Positions 6,160 to 8,789 of a stretch of 8,789 nucleotides of DNA are shown one piece after another. The position numbers and the translations under genes are program-made. The stretch spans positions 14,860 through 23,648 of the forward strand of contig DHWU01000032.1 in NCBI GenBank assembly GCA_002413345.1, given 5' to 3'. The notes below the pieces were generated by a model. The model was not told the origin of the DNA. It did not search any database and was given only the letters and a program-made list of their open reading frames with translations. The number at the start of each line of letters is the position of its first letter. The stretch's first letter is position 1. The DNA comes from Propionibacteriaceae bacterium UBA5174 (GTDB lineage Bacteria > Actinomycetota > Actinomycetes > Propionibacteriales > Propionibacteriaceae).

Positions 6160-7424
6160 GCACTGACCAGCAACGCGAATCTGGGCTGATAATCACACCG
6201 GAGGGATTGGCATTCGCTGGCCATCAGCTGTCCCGGGCCAGCCTGGACGCCTGCATCAAGTGCACCATCTGCGAAACCCAATGTCCGGTGGCCGCGGTGA
6301 CACCGCTGTTTTCGGGGCCGAAATTCGTCGGGCCGCAGGCCGAGCGTTTCCGCAACGGCGAATCGGTGGACCACTCCCTCGACTATTGCTCCAGTTGCGG
6401 CACTTGCACACTCGTTTGCCCCGAAGGGGTTCAGATCGCCGAGTTGAACTCCCAAGCCAGAGCCGTGATGAAGGCCAAGAAGATGCCACTGCGGGATCGG
6501 CTGATCGGCCAAACCACCTTGATGGGCAAGGTGATGACCCCGGTCGCACCGATTGCCCAAGCTGCGCTGAACAACAAGCCAATTCGGGTGGCGATGGAGG
6601 CCATGCTCGGCGTCCATCGCGATGCCCCGATGCCACCACCACAAAGCCAGAGTTTCGAAGCTTGGTTTCGCAAGCGACCCAGACCGACCGAACCTGCACC
6701 TCGGGGTGCGGTGGTTTTCTTTCACGGCTGCGCCGGTGGCTACTTTGAGGTGGAAACCTCCAAGCAGAGCGTTGAAGTGCTGGAACACCTGGGTTTTGAG
6801 GTCTTGGTTCCCAAGCAGGGCTGTTGCGGCTTGGCTCAGCAGTCGAATGGGCTGTTCGGCGGGGCCACCAAGAGCGTGCTGAAGCTGTGTGATGACCTGC
6901 GCTCAGCCGGCACTGATCTGACCATCATCTCTGCCTCGGGTTCTTGCACCGGCATGCTGAAGCATGAGGCGCACGAAATCATGGGGGTGGACGATGAACG
7001 CCTGCGCGATGTTGGCACCCGGATTCGAGACATCATGGAGTTCCTGCTCGATCTGCATGAGGCTGGCGAGTTGCCCACAGACTTCGCACAGACTGAACTG
7101 ACCGTTCCCTATCACGCACCTTGCCAGCTCAAAAGCCAGGGCATGGGCAAACCGGCGCTGGAGGTGCTCAAACTCATTCCTGGCCTCACGGTGATCGATT
7201 CAAACCAGGCCTGCTGCGGGATCGCTGGCACCTACGGGCTTAAGAAGGAGAAGTACGAGGTTGCCCAAGCCGTTGGTCAGCCGCTATTCGACATGGTGAA
7301 AGCCACCAATTCAGAGTTAGCGCTGTGTGACACCGAAACCTGCCGCTGGCAGATCGAAAAGTCCTCCGGTGTGCGCACTGAGCATCCGATCTGGATGATT
7401 CATCACGCCTACGGCCTGAGCTAG
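6156..7424 (+). CDS. glpC: Anaerobic glycerol-3-phosphate dehydrogenase subunit C (iron-sulfur, membrane-associating)
   Basis: GlpC carries electrons from GlpAB to the quinone pool and attaches the complex to the membrane. The 422-residue protein (E. coli about 396) has two 4Fe-4S ferredoxin motifs, Cys 33/36/39/43 (CIKCTICETQCP) and Cys 78/81/84/88 (CSSCGTCTLVCP). Two CCG (heterodisulfide-reductase type) domains follow: Cys 192, CCG at 223-225 and Cys 264, then Cys 323, CCG at 353-355, with CDTETC at 391-396. All ligands expected for both cluster types appear present. I see no strong transmembrane helix, as expected for a protein that associates peripherally. AAGGAG (6145-6150) lies 5 nt before the ATG. 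The start overlaps the glpB stop as ATGA. The stop overlaps the convergent yaaA stop (CTAG, 7421-7424), leaving no room for a terminator between them. Confidence 0.95.
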   Translation: MSTDQQRESGLIITPEGLAFAGHQLSRASLDACIKCTICETQCPVAAVTPLFSGPKFVGPQAERFRNGESVDHSLDYCSSCGTCTLVCPEGVQIAELNSQARAVMKAKKMPLRDRLIGQTTLMGKVMTPVAPIAQAALNNKPIRVAMEAMLGVHRDAPMPPPQSQSFEAWFRKRPRPTEPAPRGAVVFFHGCAGGYFEVETSKQSVEVLEHLGFEVLVPKQGCCGLAQQSNGLFGGATKSVLKLCDDLRSAGTDLTIISASGSCTGMLKHEAHEIMGVDDERLRDVGTRIRDIMEFLLDLHEAGELPTDFAQTELTVPYHAPCQLKSQGMGKPALEVLKLIPGLTVIDSNQACCGIAGTYGLKKEKYEVAQAVGQPLFDMVKATNSELALCDTETCRWQIEKSSGVRTEHPIWMIHHAYGLS

Positions 7425-8212
7425 CCCCGATCAGCGAACGCGCGAACGAACACCGGCTCAGCAGTGGTAGAGGCGGCCTTGTCGTACCGGTAGCCGGCAG
7501 CGTCGAAATCCAGCACGGCATTCGGGGTCCGCGCACGCTGTTTGATTAGCCAGCCCGCCATCTCACCGCGGGCGCGTTTTGCGTAGAAAGAGACCACTTT
7601 CCGCCGACCGGTGGCGTCGGTGTCCTCAAAACGTGGACTGATGATGCGGGCGCCGAGCGAGTCGGGTTGGATCACCCGGAAATACTCTGCTGAGGCCAGA
7701 TTCACCGCCACCGGGGATCCCGGCGATTCGGCGAGATCAGCACGCAGCAGGTCAGTGATCTGCGAACCCCACCACTGGTAGAGGTTGCTGCCTCGATTAG
7801 TGGCCAGCCTGGTGCTCATCTCCAGCCGGTAGGCCTGGATCAGATCCAAGGGACGCAGTAGGCCGTACAAACCCGACAGGATTCGCAGCGTCTTTTGGGC
7901 CTCGGTGAAGTCGGCGGTGCCGAACCTTTCCCGCACATTCAGACCCTGGTAGGCGTCCCCGTTGAATCCGAAGACCGCCGCTGCGGCGTTGCCCGTAGTG
8001 AACGGCACTTCGAACGACGCCCAGCGCTCTGCGTTGAGAGCGGCTAGCTCGTCGGAAATCCGCGACAGTTGGGCCAGATCGGTTAGCGATTTGGTCTTCA
8101 TCAACGCCACCAACTCCAGCGCCTGGTCAATGAACCTCGGTTGCGAGTGGGCGGTCTTCGGCACCGGGTTGTCGAAGTCCATGGCCTTTGCCGGCGACAG
8201 CAGAATCAGCAC
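7421..8212 (-). CDS. yaaA: Peroxide stress protein YaaA (UPF0246 / DUF328)
   Basis: In E. coli, YaaA lowers the level of unincorporated intracellular iron during hydrogen peroxide stress, limiting Fenton damage; it is cytosolic and DNA-binding. The 263-residue translation matches the family throughout (E. coli about 258): (V/M)LILLSPAKAMDF at the start, RISDELAALNAERW (51-64), ILSGLYGLLRPLDLIQAYRL (111-130), LYQWWG (144-149), NLASAEYF (171-178) and VVSFYAKRARGEM (206-218). The GTG at 8212 is chosen because E. coli YaaA starts at the equivalent of this residue. The open frame continues to 8419, but that part overlaps trxB. No Shine-Dalgarno is visible; instead TACCCT lies 6 nt before the GTG, suggesting a leaderless mRNA. 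It is divergent from trxB, another redox-defence gene, and convergent with glpC. Confidence 0.95.
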   Translation of the reverse strand: MLILLSPAKAMDFDNPVPKTAHSQPRFIDQALELVALMKTKSLTDLAQLSRISDELAALNAERWASFEVPFTTGNAAAAVFGFNGDAYQGLNVRERFGTADFTEAQKTLRILSGLYGLLRPLDLIQAYRLEMSTRLATNRGSNLYQWWGSQITDLLRADLAESPGSPVAVNLASAEYFRVIQPDSLGARIISPRFEDTDATGRRKVVSFYAKRARGEMAGWLIKQRARTPNAVLDFDAAGYRYDKAASTTAEPVFVRAFADRG

Positions 8213-8218
8213 CTGACA

Positions 8219-8224
8219 AGGGTA
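8219..8224 (-). promoter_or_regulatory. Possible -10 box for leaderless yaaA (TACCCT)
   Basis: On the minus strand TACCCT (TAnnnT pattern) is followed by exactly 6 nt and then the GTG start, the spacing expected if transcription begins at the start codon. No clear -35 is visible, which is common in actinobacteria. A second weak candidate is TTGCAT-N17-CAGAGT further upstream on the same strand. Confidence 0.35.
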
Positions 8225-8267
8225 GTGGCATGATCTTGGGCCAGTTGACTCTGCGTTGCGAGGTGGC

Positions 8268-8293
8268 GGAATGCAATCTTGGCCGGTTTGGTT
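8268..8293 (+). promoter_or_regulatory. SigR/SigH-type promoter for trxB (GGAAT-N18-GTT)
   Basis: GGAAT at 8268-8272 and GTT at 8291-8293 are separated by exactly 18 bp, matching the GGAAT-N18-GTT consensus of the thiol-oxidative-stress ECF sigma factors SigR (Streptomyces) and SigH (Mycobacterium). Thioredoxin reductase genes are classic targets of these factors. The predicted transcript start is near 8300, giving a leader of about 58 nt before the ATG at 8358. Seen directly: the motif and spacing. Inferred: that this organism has such a sigma factor. Confidence 0.7.
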
Positions 8294-8357
8294 ACATCCA
8301 GTGGCGGGATTTGTCCCAGCTAGAGTGAGCACCCACCCACTGATTCTTTGAGGAACT

Positions 8358-8789
8358 ATGTCCGACATCCGTGAAGTCATCATCATCGGCTCCGGCCCGT
8401 CCGGTTTCACCGCGGCCATCTACACCGCTCGCGCCGGCTTGAAGCCGCTGCTGTTCGAAGGATCCATCACTGCTGGCGGGGCCTTGATGAACACCACCGA
8501 GGTAGAGAACTTTCCCGGTTTCACCGATGGTGTGATGGGCCCCGAACTGATGATGAATATGCGTGGCCAGGCGGAGCGCTTCGGTGCCGAAATCATCACC
8601 GATGACGTCACCGCGGTGGATCTGACCGGCAAGATAAAGACCGTCACCGACGCTGCTGGCAACACCTACCTTGCCAAGGCCGTGATCTTGTCGATGGGCT
8701 CTGGCTACCGCAAACTCGGGATCGAGGACGAGGCTCGGCTGTCCGGACGCGGAGTGTCGTGGTGTGCCACCTGTGACGGCTTCTTCTTC
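8358..8789 (+). CDS. trxB: Thioredoxin reductase, N-terminal 144 residues (3' end outside window)
   Basis: TrxB is an FAD enzyme that reduces thioredoxin with NADPH in the cytosol. The fragment begins MSDIREVIIIGSGPSGFTAA with the FAD-binding GSGPSG at 11-16. GGALMNTTEVENFPGF follows as the conserved isoalloxazine-side block, and then LSMGSGYRKLG. It ends just past the redox-active disulfide CATC (Cys 136 and 139) in WCATCDGFFF. The family is about 310-330 residues, so the NADPH domain and the rest of the C-terminus are missing at the window edge. The ATG at 8358 has GAGGA at 8350-8354 upstream. A SigR-type promoter precedes it. In actinobacteria trxA often follows trxB, but that lies outside this window. 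Confidence 0.97.
   Translation, partial: MSDIREVIIIGSGPSGFTAAIYTARAGLKPLLFEGSITAGGALMNTTEVENFPGFTDGVMGPELMMNMRGQAERFGAEIITDDVTAVDLTGKIKTVTDAAGNTYLAKAVILSMGSGYRKLGIEDEARLSGRGVSWCATCDGFFF

Larger units (their letters stand above)
8213..8357. other. Divergent regulatory region between yaaA and trxB
   Basis: These 145 bp contain a SigR-type promoter for trxB on the plus strand, a TAGAGT box (8321-8326) that could be an additional housekeeping -10 for trxB, and the trxB ribosome binding site GAGGA (8350-8354). On the minus strand they contain a TACCCT box (8219-8224) next to the yaaA GTG. No terminator-like hairpin was seen. Confidence 0.6.

Noticed and set aside
5982..6788. Long minus-strand open frame across the glpB/glpC junction
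   Set aside because: Antisense to two well-supported genes, with no recognisable motifs and a His/Arg-rich composition typical of shadow frames.
8213..8419. Extended N-terminus of yaaA up to 8419
   Set aside because: It would overlap trxB and its promoter and adds about 69 residues absent from the YaaA family, whose N-terminus matches the GTG at 8212.

Overview
The window looks like a chromosomal segment of a moderately GC-rich Actinobacterium. Evidence for this is the TrxB sequence (GG-A-LMNTTEVENFPGF and CATCDGFFF blocks), GTG starts, TAnnnT-type -10 boxes next to start codons, a GGAAT-N18-GTT (SigR/SigH-type) promoter before trxB, and two Pro/Trp-rich single-pass membrane proteins of a style common in that phylum. 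The genus cannot be named from the sequence alone.

Layout: (1) 1-805, minus strand: N-terminal half of glycerol kinase glpK, cut by the window edge. (2) 937-1872 and 1918-2883, minus strand: two tandem paralogous single-pass membrane proteins of unknown function. They share a near-identical cytosolic N-terminal module and have diverged extracellular domains. (3) 2884-3298: a non-coding divergent region with two inverted repeats and possible promoter elements. (4) 3299-7424, plus strand: glpA-glpB-glpC, an anaerobic-type, quinone-linked glycerol-3-phosphate dehydrogenase operon with ATGA overlaps at both junctions. (5) 7421-8212, minus strand: yaaA, a peroxide-stress protein, converging on glpC with a 4-bp overlap of the stop codons. 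(6) 8213-8357: a divergent regulatory region. (7) 8358 to the end, plus strand: trxB, thioredoxin reductase, cut by the window edge just after its CxxC active site.

How it fits together: GlpK makes glycerol-3-phosphate. GlpABC oxidises it to dihydroxyacetone phosphate and passes electrons to the membrane quinone pool, so the window holds both steps of glycerol dissimilation. No glycerol facilitator or glp regulator is visible. The two membrane proteins sit between glpK and glpABC without a known link to glycerol. They are the least understood part of the window and the best candidate for something undescribed. yaaA and trxB form a divergent oxidative and disulfide-stress pair.
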